Positions 1 through 11,860 are shown, counted from the first letter of the stretch. The stretch is 64,000 nucleotides of DNA from Armigeres subalbatus (GCF_024139115.2 NC_085140.1:50369907-50433906); one strand, 5' to 3'. Notes: generated by a model from the sequence alone, not told the origin. Program-made: numbers and translations.

Positions 1-29
1 GAAGCTTTTATTTACAAAAGCAGTTTCGC

Positions 30-124
30 CTTTTTGAATTGTTGGTCTAAAAATGGCTTAACGGCCAAACAACTTTCGAACAAGTGGCTTTCGACCAAAT
101 GGTATTCGGCTAAACGGCCCTTTT
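30..124. repeat. Degenerate GGCCAAA/CGACC minisatellite fragment
   Basis: Several short units of the form GGCCAAAC-AACTTTCG and CGACCAAATGGTATTCGG follow one another. They belong to the same loose family as the arrays at 37885-37990, 42660-43040 and 50520-51385, whose core is GGCCGAAAGG. No coding content is evident. Confidence 0.6.
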
Positions 125-333
125 CCGTTTTATTTTTATTTTTCTCTTATAAGTTCTTTCATTGTTCAGCTGAGCAGTTTTCTACTTCTTCAGCTCTTCC
201 ATTTAGTTTTTTAGTTCTTCAGCTCTTCAGTTATTCAGATCTCCAGTTCTTATTTTCTTCAGTTTTTTAGTATTACAGTTCTTCAGTTCATCAGTTCCTA
301 CGTTCGTGTCTTCATAAGTGCTTCGTTCTTTAG
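125..333. repeat. Degenerate CAGTTCTT array, first block
   Basis: Pyrimidine-rich DNA made of drifting TTCTTCAG/CAGTTCTT octamers. The same array resumes at 1382 and 3293, so the elements at 338-1377 and 2501-3269 are insertions into one ancestral array. The Ser/Phe-rich open frames across it are by-products of the repeat. Confidence 0.85.
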
Positions 334-337
334 TTAA

Positions 338-1377
338 CCCTTATCCTCCCTTGATACTTTTTAGGCACTAAAAAATGACTTCAAAATATCATAACTCCGT
401 TGATTATCAACCGTTCCCCCACTTCTCCGGGGAAACCAGGTCCCTGGAATGCAACGGAACCTGACCAGAACCATTCAGGTACCTGAAATTAGACTCTATT
501 GAACTTGTTTCGTGAAATCATGAAGTTTGAGACGTCGCAAGATGAGTTTCGGATCAAATCGAATAGTGGCCACTTCCCCGGGGGAACCAGGTCCCCGGAA
601 TGCCACGGAACCTGACCAGAACCACTTAGGTACCGCAATTAGACTTTATTGAACTTGTTTCGCAAAATCATGAAGTATAAGACGTCGCAAGATGGGCTTC
701 GGATCAAATTGAAAAGTGGTCACTTCCCCGGGGGAGCTAGGTCCCCGGAATGGCACGGAACCTGACCAGCACCACTCAAGTACCTCAAATCAGACTCTAT
801 TGAAATTGTTTCGCGAAATCATGAAGTTTGAGACGTCGCAAGACGTGTTGCGGATCGAATCAAAAAGTGGCCACTTCCCCGGGGGAACCAGGTCCCCGGA
901 ATGCCACGGAACCTGACCAGAACCACTTAGGTACCTCAAATTAGACTTTATTGAGCTCGTTTCGCGAAATCATGAAGTTTGAGAGGTCGCAAGATGGGTT
1001 TCAGATCATATCAAAAAGTGGCCACTTCCCCGGGGGAACAAGGTCCCCGGAATGCCGCAGAACCTGTCCTGTACCAAGAAACTTTGGAAGACACACAATG
1101 GAACGTGTCTCGTGATTTCATGAAGTAGAACACATCAAAAAAATAGTTTTAAGATTTTTAGCAAGGTCATTTGATTTGAGAAAAAAAAGGTACCCCACTC
1201 GACCCCGGAATTATTCCGGCACCAGGTGGCCAATAGCGATTCTCTTCTCAGCTTCAAAAACTAGAAACCTAACCGGTTCTTTTGGTAGGTGATCGTCAAA
1301 ATCGGTTAAGAATCAACGGAGTTATGATTTTTTGAAGTCATTTTTAGTGCCTAAAAAGTATCAAGGGAGGATAAGGG
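338..1377. mobile_element. TTAA-flanked MITE with 75 bp TIRs (piggyBac type)
   Basis: The element is bounded by TTAA at 334-337 and 1378-1381. It begins CCCTTATCCTCCC and ends with the inverse, and the inverted repeats match over about 75 bp (338-412 against 1303-1377) with a few differences. A TTAA duplication with CCC termini is the hallmark of piggyBac-class elements. At 1040 bp with no transposase frame it must be non-autonomous. Its interior is a tandem array of about 150 bp units, described separately. It sits inside the CAGTTCTT array and so is younger than it. Confidence 0.85.
418..1075. repeat. Tandem array of ~150 bp units inside the TTAA MITE
   Basis: The motif CCACTTCCCCGGGGGAACC recurs at about 420 (diverged), 568, 720, 871 and 1021, a period near 150 bp. 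Each unit continues through GGTCCCCGGAATGCCACGG, GGTACC and a GACGTCGCAAGATG block. The last unit is partial. The units share a GC-rich self-complementary core (CCCCGGGGG). The array fills most of the MITE interior. Confidence 0.85.
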
Positions 1378-1381
1378 TTAA

Positions 1382-2477
1382 TCAGCTCTTTAGTTTTTCA
1401 TTTCTTCAACTCTTAGTTCCTCAGTTCTTCAATTTGTCAGCTCTTCAGTTATCCACACTTCATCAGTTAGTTTTTCAGCTTTTCGGTTCTTCAGACGAAC
1501 TGCTTTTTTAGTTATTCAGTTCTACAGTACTTCAGTTATTTGATTCTTTAGTTCTTTAGTATTTCAGCCCTCCACTTTTGCAGTCCTACAGCTCTTCACT
1601 TCTCCGATTCTTCATTTCTTCAGATCTATGACTCTTCAACTGTTTAGTCCTTTAGCTCTTCTGAAGTTCTTCAGATCTTAAGTTCATCAGTCCTTTTCTT
1701 TATTACTTCATTTCTTCAGATCATCAGTTCTTTATTTCTTCTACTCTTCACATCTCTTGCTCTTCATTTCACTCCAGTTCTTCGGAGAACTTTGATGAAC
1801 TGATCAGTTCTTTAGGTCGTTAGATCTTCAGTTCTACAATTCCTCGGTTTTTCAGTCCTTCAGCCTTTCAGTTGTCCATTTGTTTAGCTCTCCAGATTAA
1901 CAGTTCATCTGTTCTTCAAGTCTTTATTTTTTTAAGTTCATCAGTTTTCAGATCTTAAGTTTTTTAGGTATTCAGGTCTTCAGTTCTTCAGTTGATCAGT
2001 TTTTACGTTTTTCAGTTCTACAATTCTTCATTTTATATTTCTTTATTTATTGAGATCTTCTTAGTTCTCCTCTGCTTCTATTCTTCAGTTCCTCAATTAT
2101 TTGTTTTTCATTTCTTTAGCTCTTCAAAATTTCAGTCCTACAGTTCTTCAGTATATCGGATCTTCAATTTTTTAGTTCTTCAGTAAATGAATTTTCAGTT
2201 TTCATGTTCTTCAATTCCTTACTTCTTTAGTTCTTCAGATCCTCGGTACTTCATAGTACCTTCAGACCTCCAGTTCTTCAGTTATTCAGTTTTTAGATCT
2301 TCAGTTTCTCTGTTCTCCAGTTCTTCAGTTCTTTAATTCTTCAGGCCTTCAGTGCATAAGTTCTTTAGTTCTTTGGCTCTTCAGTTTTTTATTTCTTCAG
2401 TATTACAGTTCTTTAGTTCTTAGTTTAGTTATTCAGTTTTTCGAATCTTCAATTTTTCAGTTCTTCAGTTTTTCAGT
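1382..2477. repeat. Degenerate CAGTTCTT array, second block
   Basis: About 1.1 kb of the same octamer-based pyrimidine-rich repeat as at 125-333. I see no gene, RNA or TIR structure in it. It gives the target sequence later duplicated around the retroposon at 2501-3269. Confidence 0.85.
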
Positions 2478-2500
2478 TCGTCTACTCTTTAGTTCTTCAG

Positions 2501-3269
2501 TGAGTTCAGTGCGTGATTTCTCTTGTTTCGGATTGCAGAACGATCGCGCGATCGGCCGAATTATTTGTTCTGCATTGCGCGGCCGGTAATAAAAATCAGT
2601 TCAGTGCGTGATTTCTCTTGTTTCGGATTGCAGAACGATCGCGCGATCGGCCGAATTATTTGTTCTGCATTGCGCGGCCGGTAATAAGAGTAGCTATGGA
2701 ACAAGTAAGTGCAGTGCGTATTTTAGTCGTCGGGAAAGAAATAAAATATCTATCATTTTGTGTTCGGTGGCTCATGCGCATGTCGCGCGTGGTCGAAAAA
2801 AGCGAGTTCTTTAATAGTTTGCTGTAGCCATCGACCAAGTGAGTACAGAGTGCTGCGCTTCCGCGCGGTCGTCCAAAACGCGAATCTCCTCAGTTTTCAT
2901 ATGTCACCGGGTGTGCATGTTTTTTTAACTTTTAACTCGTATTAGTGTTATTTCCCATCCCATAGATCGCATCGCTTACCAAAGTGAATCCAGATAAATT
3001 ATCCTTTGAAACTAAGACGATATCCTATCCCAAGACAATCGTGGAGATGCAGAGGTATACTCGGTCTCTAGTAGCAACGAGAGTCGGACTAACAATCCTT
3101 CCATTCCTATATGACCGTAAGGACGTGGCCGGCACCGTTATTGACTTTAAATATTTGAGCTCCCGAAACGTGTACATTGAGAATGGGTAGCAAATCCCAA
3201 GCCCCATTCATTGTGTTCTCTGTACAATTTCGCAAGTTCAGTCAATCACGGAGTAGCTCATGCTCATGC
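2501..3269 (+). mobile_element. Monomer-headed retroposon, short copy (2 monomers)
   Basis: A 0.77 kb insertion in the CAGTTCTT array, flanked by a 23 bp direct repeat (2478-2500 and 3270-3292, one mismatch) that I read as a target-site duplication. The 5' end carries two tandem monomers of about 95 bp starting GTTCAGTGCGTGATTTC at 2504 and 2599. Each has a GCAGAAC/GTTCTGC hairpin around the palindrome CGATCGCGCGATCG. The 3' half shares a module (GGAGATGCAGAGGTAT and CTCGGTCTCTAGTAGC, near 3040-3080) with 29390-29440 and 34540-34580. The 3' end is a short tail of CTCATG/CATGCT repeats. No protein is encoded. This is a SINE-like retroposon mobilised in trans (inference). Confidence 0.75.
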
Positions 3270-3292
3270 TCGTCTACTCTATAGTTCTTCAG

Positions 3293-4030
3293 TTATTTAG
3301 TTGTTTAGCTCTTCAGTTCTTCACTTCATCAATTCTCTAGCTCTTTTCTTCTTAAATAATTTGTTTTTTCGTTTCTTAAGTTCTTCAATTTTTCAGTTTT
3401 TCAGATCTTCAATATTTCAGTTCTTCAGTTGTTGAGTTTTACAGTTTTGTAGGTTCAGCTTCTTGGTTCTTATCGCCTTCAGACCATCAGTTCTTTAGTT
3501 CTTCAGTGTTTCAGTTTTCCGGTTCTTAAGTTCTTTTGTTCTATTGTTTCCAGAAAAATGAGTGCTAAAGTTTTTCTTTATTTTTCCGTTCCATACAATT
3601 CGTTCAGAAATAAAATAAACCTAATTTTCTGTTTTTCAATTCTACAGTTTTTCTGTTCTTCAGTTCTGCATGTATTCAGACCTTCAGTTTTTCTCTTCTC
3701 AAGTTCTTTAGTTTTTCGTTTCTTTAGTTCTCCAGTCAATCAGTTCTTAAATGTATCAATTCTTCAATTTTTCAGTTCTTCAGATCTTTAGTTTTTTTTA
3801 TTCTTCATTTCTTCAGTTCTTCAGACCGTCTGATTTTAAGTTCTTTCATTCTTCAGTCCTTTAATTTGACAGCTGTTCAATTCTCTATGTTTTTAGCTCT
3901 CTTCAGCTCTTCACTTCTTCAGTTCTTCAGCTCTTCATGTTTTCAGTTCTACAGTTCTTCATTCATTCAATTCATCAGTTCTTTATTTCTTCAGTTATCA
4001 AATTTTCCATTATTTCAGTTCTTTAGTTCT
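3293..4030. repeat. Degenerate CAGTTCTT array, third block
   Basis: Continuation of the pyrimidine-rich octamer array. The stretch 3553-3645 departs from it and matches 4311-4393 (shared GTTCCATACAATTCG-like and CCTAATTTTCTG blocks), so a fragment of the flanking AT-rich DNA is duplicated into the array. Confidence 0.75.
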
Positions 4031-4039
4031 CAAGTTCTT

Positions 4040-4137
4040 TCCCGAGTAGCACCCTTGTCATATATCAGTCACTGTGACTCATATGCGACCGAATCCAGTC
4101 ACATTGGAGATGCTACAACCAAATCGATATAAACTGC
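4040..4137. repeat. Short dispersed element, copy 1
   Basis: About 98 bp running from GTAGCAC to the CGATATAAACTGCGCTGC end. It aligns with 63796-63895 over its whole length (shared CTTGTCATA, CATAT, AATCCAGTCA, AAATCGA). The ends are partly complementary (TAGCAC against GTGCTA in the second copy), which suggests a very small foldback element. Confidence 0.55.
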
Positions 4138-4199
4138 GCTGCTAGGGTTAGTTCTTCAGTTTTTCATGTCTTGTGTTCTACAGTTTTTCAGTTCTTTGT

Positions 4200-5200
4200 T
4201 AGAAGTTTGAGTCAATACACATAAATAATACGTAGCTATAAGCTGAAAATTATTTTTCTAATTGAAAGGGTTGAACGTAAAGGGGTGTAAGTGACAAAAA
4301 CTTTGTTTCTAGTAAAATGGGTGCAAAGTTTTTCTATATATTTTCGTTTCATACAATTCGTATATCTAAAATCTAAAAAAAATCTAATTTTCTGTGAGTT
4401 TATTACATTGATCACTAACAACGTGCAAATCATATCAACATATTGCCACAAAGCTCTAAAACCAAAGAACAATACAGAACTAACTAAGTAACGAACTACA
4501 GAACTACAGCAATGAAGTCAACTCAGATTTGACCAAAAATGTCACATACACCCCTCTGCTTCCAACCCTCTCAAATATTATTAAATACAATTGGGTTTTA
4601 TCTTTAGTCAATTTTTGATTGCCCTTGAATCAATCGTCCTTAGTACTTACTATTTAATAAATTACTAAATCCATTGAAGAATATAAACTTCCCTCTAACG
4701 CACCGTCATGTTATCAGCTCACTCTGAAGCGTACTTTCCAGTCGCAGCAATTTATACAGACAAACACAGCACACATATATATATGTATATATCAAGCCTT
4801 TTATGATGTCATTTTATATCTTTCCCAAAGCACTCCAATATCCGACTCGTAGGAGCATATGTCATTCCGTGCATTCCTTGCTGACTCATCGTCTGAACGG
4901 AATGAATCCTCCCGAGCATACCGTTCCCGTTCAGTTTCCGATCATTGTTCAAATTTATTACCGTCATTTATGTTGTTTTTCCACAGTGTAATTAACTCTT
5001 TTTTTATGATGGAACATATTCCAACCAGACCCCAGGGTAATCTCGGTGTCAGTTATTATTTTAATTTATGTTTATCCAATTCTTATAATTGCTTAAATCC
5101 ATTCCCTAATTTTCGCGATATTTTTTTCTGAAAGTACAATTTTTTCTATATTTTGTACACCGCTTTGGAAAAAAAACTCTTTTTTTTAGAAAAATATATT
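4200..5200. other. AT-rich DNA without recognised gene
   Basis: AT-rich sequence. It includes the block 4305-4395 also present at 3553-3645 and a TATA-type dinucleotide run near 4773. The frames are short and have no family resemblance. Confidence 0.6.
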
Positions 5201-5204
5201 AAGC

Positions 5205-5345
5205 TCGTTTAGTGGAATGTATTAAACCGTCTAAGACGAATTAAGTACTGTCCATTTAATTCCACCAGTTAATTTTCGTTATCTTTGCAGATACGTATTT
5301 CGACCACAACTGTGTGGTCGTCTTCAGTGTCTTGTACTTGACTCG
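5205..5345. repeat. Dispersed ATACGTATTTCGACC foldback family, copy A
   Basis: Starts near GTTTAGTGGAATGTATT, passes through CCGTCTAAGACGA and GATACGTATTTCGACCAC, and ends CGTCTTCAGTGTC. The same order of blocks occurs at 33570-33830, 50330-50490, 57925-58185 and 61250-61450. A small hairpin GACCACA-ACTG-TGTGGTC is embedded. I take the family to be a common mosquito MITE or foldback repeat. It is non-coding. Confidence 0.75.
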
Positions 5346-8300
5346 ACTTTACTTTTTTTTACCTATTATGTGAATATTCATAATAGAATAAATAGAAAGT
5401 GCAAACATCTTCCTAATATTTGTATGAAACTTATTTACAGCCAGAACAAAAAAAATCGAAATCTGCTTTATATTCGGCTCAAATTTAACTAGAAATGTTA
5501 TCAAGTGATAAATGCCTTTTAACTGGATTGATATACAAGGTAGGTTTTTATTCCGAAGAATTCCAAAAAAAGTACAGTTGACATTTTTATAATATCGTCA
5601 TCTGCATTTTCTCCGATGAAGCATATTAGAAAGCAAAACATGATTCCCTTAACTCTGATGTAACTACTTCGGATGAGTGTTAGAAAATTCTTAGGCCCAT
5701 CATCCAATTAATCACCATTCGGCACTTCGATCAGAACGGTATAGACACCTAGTGGTGGCATAGAGTGGCAAAACATATATTCGCCAAGAGTCACCGCAGC
5801 ACACTACTCGGACTTGGACCCCCTTGCGTGTACCTCACCACGGAGTAGTCTCAAGACCATGAGCGCGGAAATAAGTGAGAAGCTTTCACGTTGATAAATT
5901 GGAAGGCTTTTCTTTCGCCTTTTGCAACCGGGCACAATGACATCGTCGGATGGAATGTTGTTGGAGCGCTAGTACGCTGGCTTGAGAGTGCAAAAGCATC
6001 GCACCGCAATGGGGATCCACATATCGAAGACTTCCAGCAACATAAGAAGCTCGCCACACCATGCCATTCATGATTGCGCGGGAAGGGGGGAGCCGGGCAA
6101 CAACAATGCATTTCCCGCATTTGTCCGGCCATTAGATCCGGTGATAAGAAAGGCACCAGAAGCAAGTTGGTGTCCTTTGCGAATATAGCTGATACCCAAC
6201 CTGGTAAGCGGCTTCATTCAGGAAGATTCTGCGGTGGGATGAAGTAATGACGTTTATAGATGGGTACGGGAATAAGACGACTGATGTGGGTCATGAAATG
6301 GTCTTGAAAACTCATGCTTGAGTTGTGGCCAAATGGCTCATCCATTCATGCAAACACATGAACCGAGTCTTTGGATGTGGTTCAGAACCGCGAGTGCATA
6401 TAAGTATATACTTAGACGACTTTTTGCAACGATTGATACGCTTGGAAAGCATTTTCTCAATGTATGCAAGCGATAGCAAAAATACTGAGAGTCACGAATG
6501 CATCCATAATAATTATAAATGATTCTTGTTTTGAAGGATGATTTATTGGGAAAGGTTTTTCAAATCATGGCACATACTTAGATTGCATTACTAAGAGTAC
6601 TAAAAATTAGACGACTTTCAGGAATAGTTAAAAGGGTAACAGCTCGTTAAAAAACAACTTAATTTCTTGATCTAATGTGAACTTTATAAAAAAGTTAAAT
6701 TGAATATAATTGGGCAGAGGTAGTAGATCATCATTCTTATTTGCATGTTTTGAACCATGTTTGAACGTTGTCATCAATTTGGCGCATTTTTCAATCAGAA
6801 AGTTTTCCCTCAGAACAGATAATATGTTGGTTACATTCAAACTGAATTTAAAATAACAGTTGTAGTGGTGAACTATGCAAACAAAAGTATTACAGAAAGT
6901 TTATCTGTGAAAATTCTTGCATTAACATTTGGCACCATACTCCATCTATATTGTATTCCACTTGACTGCAGGTACCATAATTCTCCAACAGCAGTAGCAT
7001 CTTCGTTTAGACCCACTTTTGAGGGGCGTGTTGACAAATAAATCGATTCGTGAAGTACCACTAGGAGATCGTTCGTAGAATACGTATCGCTTTTGGATTT
7101 CTACAGTCCCTTATAGAAGCGCGATTATCCTTCCGATGCCACCAATGATTTCCTGCATAAATGGTTACGAAGAAGTATTTACCAATATATGCAGGACGTA
7201 ATCAATGAAACATGCTCAAAGTTGGTGTACTGCCTGTACTCGTATTCTACCGCTACGTCCCGTCGTCCTTGCTGCAAATGCGAGAAGAGCAGCATCCTAA
7301 ACGAGCTGGAACTGAATAAATATTCCCTGATCGTTTCGTGAGTTTTCCCTTCCCTTCCCAAGGAGCAAAAACCACCGACCAAACCCATTCGGAGACACAC
7401 TCATGAAAAGTGAACCGGTCGGTGGTGTGTGTTCTTGAGTCATCGTGTTAAGGACTCCCGGAGCCCAGCAAACTCGACTTCACACGGTGCCCATGTTTAT
7501 GTGCTCTTCTGCTTTGAACTTGTCGACGCCTTGTTGAAGTCGCGCAATCCAGTCGCCGCCGGAAAGGAAGAAAAAATCACCGCAGTCAAGCAGCTGCGAA
7601 GGCTGGACCAACCGGTAGTAGTCAAGTGCTCGCTCGTTTACTGGGAAGCCAGGGACAACTAAGCGGGGCGCGGCGGGAAAGCTTTTCCCGAAATTCCCCT
7701 GCTCCGCCGGTGCCCCCACCCATGGTGGGTAATAATATTTATGCAACATATTTTCTGCTAGCCTGAATTGTGTAATATTATGCTTCATTAAGTTTTATGC
7801 TGCTGCTTCTGCGGTGTTTTCAAGGATTTTCGCCAGTGCCGGCAGCGTCAAAAATGCGCGCCAAGAATTCTGGGGGTGCCGGTTGGATTATACGGGCACG
7901 GGGAAAAGGGGATTGCAAGCCAATTGATTGGACGAACATCTCCCGGCGCATAAGTGCAGTCGAAAATGCTGACGCAAACACTTTCGAGTTCATACACAGA
8001 TATGAATGCGGGCACGAAGGGCTTCACTCGCTGCTGCTGCTATGCTGGAAGGCGTTGGATGCTGTTATTGCAGCTCCACCGGCACTGGGGTGCTGAGAAG
8101 ATTATGCTTTGTAGCAGACCGAGCGCCATCAGCATTTGATGCTGCTACTGCTGATGATGATGACAGAGCCATCGTTAGTTGGCGACAGGAAACGGGAGAA
8201 TTTTTCGTTTATTTTTCACAGCTCTGTGGATCTGCCGGAAGGGATGCAGACACCATAAACAGGATCCGGAAATCGTTGAGGTGGTTGGTAGAATTGACGA

Positions 8301-8800
8301 TTCAATTTTTGAACGAGGTGGGTTTAGGGAAAGCAAGGGCACTGGAATATATCAAAACGTAAATCGGAGTAGCAATGAGATGGTTAAAGCAAAATAACAA
8401 CAGTGCATTGAAATTGGAAAGAATGTTAATGTCATAAATTTCACGCGCAGAAAGCTGTTGACCAAAACTAAAACAGTATTGTCAGATTTTCTTGATATGA
8501 TACACTGCGCGGCGTTTGTAATGTTCCCAAATGGGTACTTGCACAAAACTTCACGCGGCGAATGACTATCGAAAGGTACGGCCGCGCCAAACGATACACC
8601 GCAATGCTTTTCACCCATAAGAATCAAGTAAACGGGGTGCAGAAAGCGCGGCGGTACCTTTCCTGAAGGGTACGCCGCGTGCAATTTTGAGAAAATCAGG
8701 CAATATAATGGAGTCTTTTTGATTTTGAAAAATTGTTGATTTTTTATCGCTTTAAAATAACAGCTTTTTCGGAGCTTTAGCATGCGAATACATGCAGCTT
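5346..8800. other. Mostly unassigned DNA, no recognised gene
   Basis: No transposon protein, TIR pair or tandem array was recognised. The part 7180-8400 is richer in GC and in CTG/CAG triplets than its surroundings and looks like single-copy DNA. Its frames (up to about 118 codons) overlap on both strands and show no domain I know. The block 8515-8690 repeats GCGGCGT-like GC-rich motifs. I see nothing to support a gene model. Confidence 0.5.
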
Positions 8801-8965
8801 TTGACGTAGGACTACGTCTGTGTTTTTATATTGGGACAATTTGCAATATCGAGAATAGGAAACTGTCCCGAAATTATAATAATATACTTTGAACATTAAT
8901 ATCTCAGCCGTTTCTTGATGGATTTTCATTTTTTTACCATTTGATTAAGGGAGAGCATGAACGCT
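8800..8965. repeat. GACGTAG/CTACGTC dispersed repeat, copy 1
   Basis: Begins TTTTGACGTAGGACTACGTC, a 7 bp perfect stem with a 2 nt loop. It continues through ATATTGGGAC and ATATCTCAGCCGTTTCT to GATTAAGGGAGAG. The same block order is found at 22985-23165. Non-coding. Confidence 0.7.
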
Positions 8966-9416
8966 TTTTTATGTTGCTCTAAGAATACTGATTTTCAAAT
9001 ATTTATCATCGATAATTTGTTGAAAGTTTGGAAATAGGTAAACTAACCAATCATACAAGCATCGTAAGCAGTGGTCAGCAGCAGCATCAGCGTGGTGGAC
9101 CAGCAGCCTACAGTTGCACTCATCTGTTGCAACGATGAAACCAGTAGCAGAGGTCCCAGCAGAGAGAAAATTATTACATTGTCCAAACAAACGTTTGTTG
9201 CCGTTAGTGATGAGAAAGGCGCATCGTGAAATGTAGATCTGATCTTTTCAGGACCAGCCTTTTTTTGTGACGAATGAGATTGATTTAAAAAATGGCGTCT
9301 GTTGCGGTCCCGTGCCACCAGGGGCAACAATGATTTTTTTTTTCTATGAATGGAGGCGTCTTAGCAAAAACTCATCGCGTGTGCGTTGGACAGTTGAACA
9401 AGCACAAAGTGAAATT

Positions 9417-9712
9417 TCAGTGCAAGGTTTGGACACACGTTTGGATGCTGTAGGTAATTAGAAAGGTGCATTGGCGCGGTTCTATGATATCCAATTTTAT
9501 GTATTCAATCGCATGGAATACATACAATTGGAAAACATGGGTCCGTCATCGGTTCATGGAATTTTCTCGCAAGGTCCAGACTGATAAGAGAATGTTGTTA
9601 TAATTTGTTGATTTACGGGGGATTTTCTTCAATGTGCTATTTTCTTTCCACAATGCGCCTTTATAATTACCAACAGCATCCAAACGTGTGTCCAAACCTT
9701 GCATTTGGCAAA
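9417..9712. repeat. Inverted duplication with a shared coding-like arm
   Basis: The arm 9417-9470 is repeated in inverse orientation at about 9651-9709. Read outward-in, both arms encode the string QGLDTRLDAVGN, in plus orientation for the left arm and minus for the right. The right arm stays open longer (continuing YKGALWKEN). The spacer is about 180 bp. The protein fragment is not one I recognise. Confidence 0.65.
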
Positions 9713-10239
9713 CAGCTCTCAGATCATCCTCTTCCTTCACAAAATAAATTTATGTTGTGAAATAGATTTGTGGTTTTTTCACATAATGATGTACGATCCA
9801 AGTACTAACAGCAACTAAACGATAGCACGAATCATGTGAGAAAATTTCATTTGACTGCTGCTGTTGACAACGGTCTTCCGAAGTTGACACCTCACCGCAT
9901 CGTTGCAAATAAATGTCAAGAACTGAGCCACCGTCAGTTTCGGCTGGCTTCGTGGTGTGATACAAGGCTAAGATAGTAGCGGCGACATACGGAGAGTAGC
10001 AGGGACTCCAGAGTCCAGAGGCTCGTCTTTATGTCGTGTGCATCTTTCCGATGGCGATGGCGATAGCGACGAGCAAAATAACGCGTGCGCGCGACAATTC
10101 AGTTTACTAATATCCAGTAACACACGGTATAGCGACAGCCAGGTAGGCTCTTAAGAAATGTGACACTTCAACAAGGACGCAGATTTAATAGCCACACGCC
10201 GTATGGTGAGGACCGCAGAGCATTGTCTCCTTTCAGCTT

Positions 10240-11345
10240 GCGCTTGCGTTCAGCTTGGAACCAAAAATAGCTAGTAAAGGTTTGTGATCCGTTCCCCGTT
10301 TAAACTGTAGTCCAAAAATCATACGGTGGAACTAGGATACGGCGAAAATCACTACGAGTCTCTCCCTCTCGATTTGGCTGTAGTTGGACTCGGCTGGTGT
10401 AAGACTTCTCGACACATAAGATATCGGTTCCTCTGATCCAGCTGGTAGCTTTTGGGCAATGTTCCGTAATTAGACGCATCCGCCGAAACTATGATTTCCA
10501 ACTTTGGATTGTAGTGTGAAAGTGTTAACGGTGACTGCAGGATTTCACGGAACCGATTGAATTATCACTGACATGCTTCTGACCATACCCACTTTGCTCC
10601 TGACTTCAACAACTGATCCATTGGGAACCGTAACTTACGCATTTCCGGAACGTATTTTGCGTAATAGTTTACAGCTCCTAAGTATGATCGAATGGCGAAA
10701 CATCTTGAGGCGGTGGCATAGCTTATTCGGATCGGGCCCGATTCCGTCATCATCCAAAATTTGCCCCAAGAATTCCACTTGTTCCATGTTGAAATGGCAC
10801 TTTTCGATCCGTACTGTAAATCCTTACCGTTGAAGCACTTGTTTCAAAATGTGGTCGTGTTCTTCTTTGGTGCGACCACCCACTAACATGTTATCCAAAT
10901 AACCAGAGGTCTTTTCGATGCCCCTCAACACTGCGTCTATGATCTGCTGGAATGCACCCGGAGCTGATTTAATACCAGGTGTGAGGCGCTTGAGGCAGAA
11001 AAGTCCCTTGTAGTCCCTATTAGCAGATGCTGATCGCGGAGATCTACTTCTGAAGATACGCGTCCGACAGGTCGATATGACTGAAAAACTTGCATCCAGC
11101 CATCTTGGTGAAAATGTCTTCTGGCAAAGGAAGCGGACACGAGATTCGACTCCAAAACATCGATGAGGCCCGTTGACCGCATTACAACGCGCGGTGCTGC
11201 CCAATCTAAATGATTGACTGGTTTGAGGATTCCCAAAGCCTGCAATCGATGAAGTTCATCTTCTACCGCATCTTGCAGACTGTATGAAACTGGACGTTTT
11301 GGACGGTAAACTGGTTTTAGTTCTCTTTTCAACGTCAATCACTCT
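10240..11345 (-). pseudogene. Ty3/gypsy (Mag-type) reverse transcriptase-RNase H relic
   Basis: Reading on the minus strand from 11345, the frame opens with a typical gypsy RT N-terminus (RPKRPVSYSL, LGILKPVNHLDWAAP) and continues, after frameshifts, through LTPGIKSAPGAFQQIIDAV and the YxDD box, here YLDN. It then reaches SYLGAVNYYAKYVPEMRKL near 10620-10690 and an RNase H segment (LEIIVSADASNYG near 10480-10520 and TDHKPLLAIFGSK near 10260-10300). At least three frameshifts and the D-to-N change in YLDD make it inactive. The order gag (12.7-12.1 kb), protease (11.8-11.5 kb), RT, RNase H is that of one element. No integrase, LTRs or other 3' parts were found, so the downstream half is lost. 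Confidence 0.85.
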
Positions 11346-11479
11346 TTTGTTTTTGCTTAAGAGATGGCTTTTCAGTCATGACCAGGGAATCAATTGGGGC
11401 TTGCGAAACAAGCGACTAAAGAGAACCAACGACAAAGCTTTGATTTTGTCGGAGGTAGGGGAAAAAGCCCCAAAACGCC

Positions 11480-11860
11480 AAAAAGCCCCAATAATCCGAA
11501 AAGCTCAATCCAGTCAGAGCCAAGGATGTTTAAATTCAGATTGGATGAAGCAACACGACACAAACATCTCTCCGTTTTGTTACTGATGTTTACATGGCAC
11601 AAACATTCCCGGGTGAGATCAAATGATTTCCCGGGATCAGATTTGGCGATGCATCAGGGCGGAAATTCCTTGAGGTTGTCCAAATTGTTGCCACAATTTG
11701 TCGGAGATAATTGTTATGTCCGACGCTGAATCAAACTGCAACCGAACCGGAACATCGTTGATATGGATTTCCACGTACTTCCTCCGCTGACTAATGGTCT
11801 TCACTGAGACTATCTTCACATCCTTGCTGTTTTTGGAACTGTACTGTTTCTTTTTGTTTT
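11480..11860 (-). pseudogene. gypsy retropepsin relic
   Basis: The minus-strand frame at 11637-11860 carries VRLQFDSASDITIISDKLW, the active-site region of Mag-type retropepsins, in which D-S/T-A-S-D is usual rather than DTG. The C-terminal connector LNILGSDWIELFGL lies at about 11480-11560 in another frame, so a frameshift separates them. An upstream stretch rich in Ser, Lys and Asn could be the end of gag. Inactive. Confidence 0.8.

Noticed and set aside
4770..4792. TATA box in the ATATATATATGTATATAT run
   Set aside because: Simple dinucleotide repeat with no gene start downstream.
7429..8400. Overlapping frames of 77-118 codons as a host gene
   Set aside because: Open on both strands in GC-richer DNA, no domain, no convincing splice or start context.
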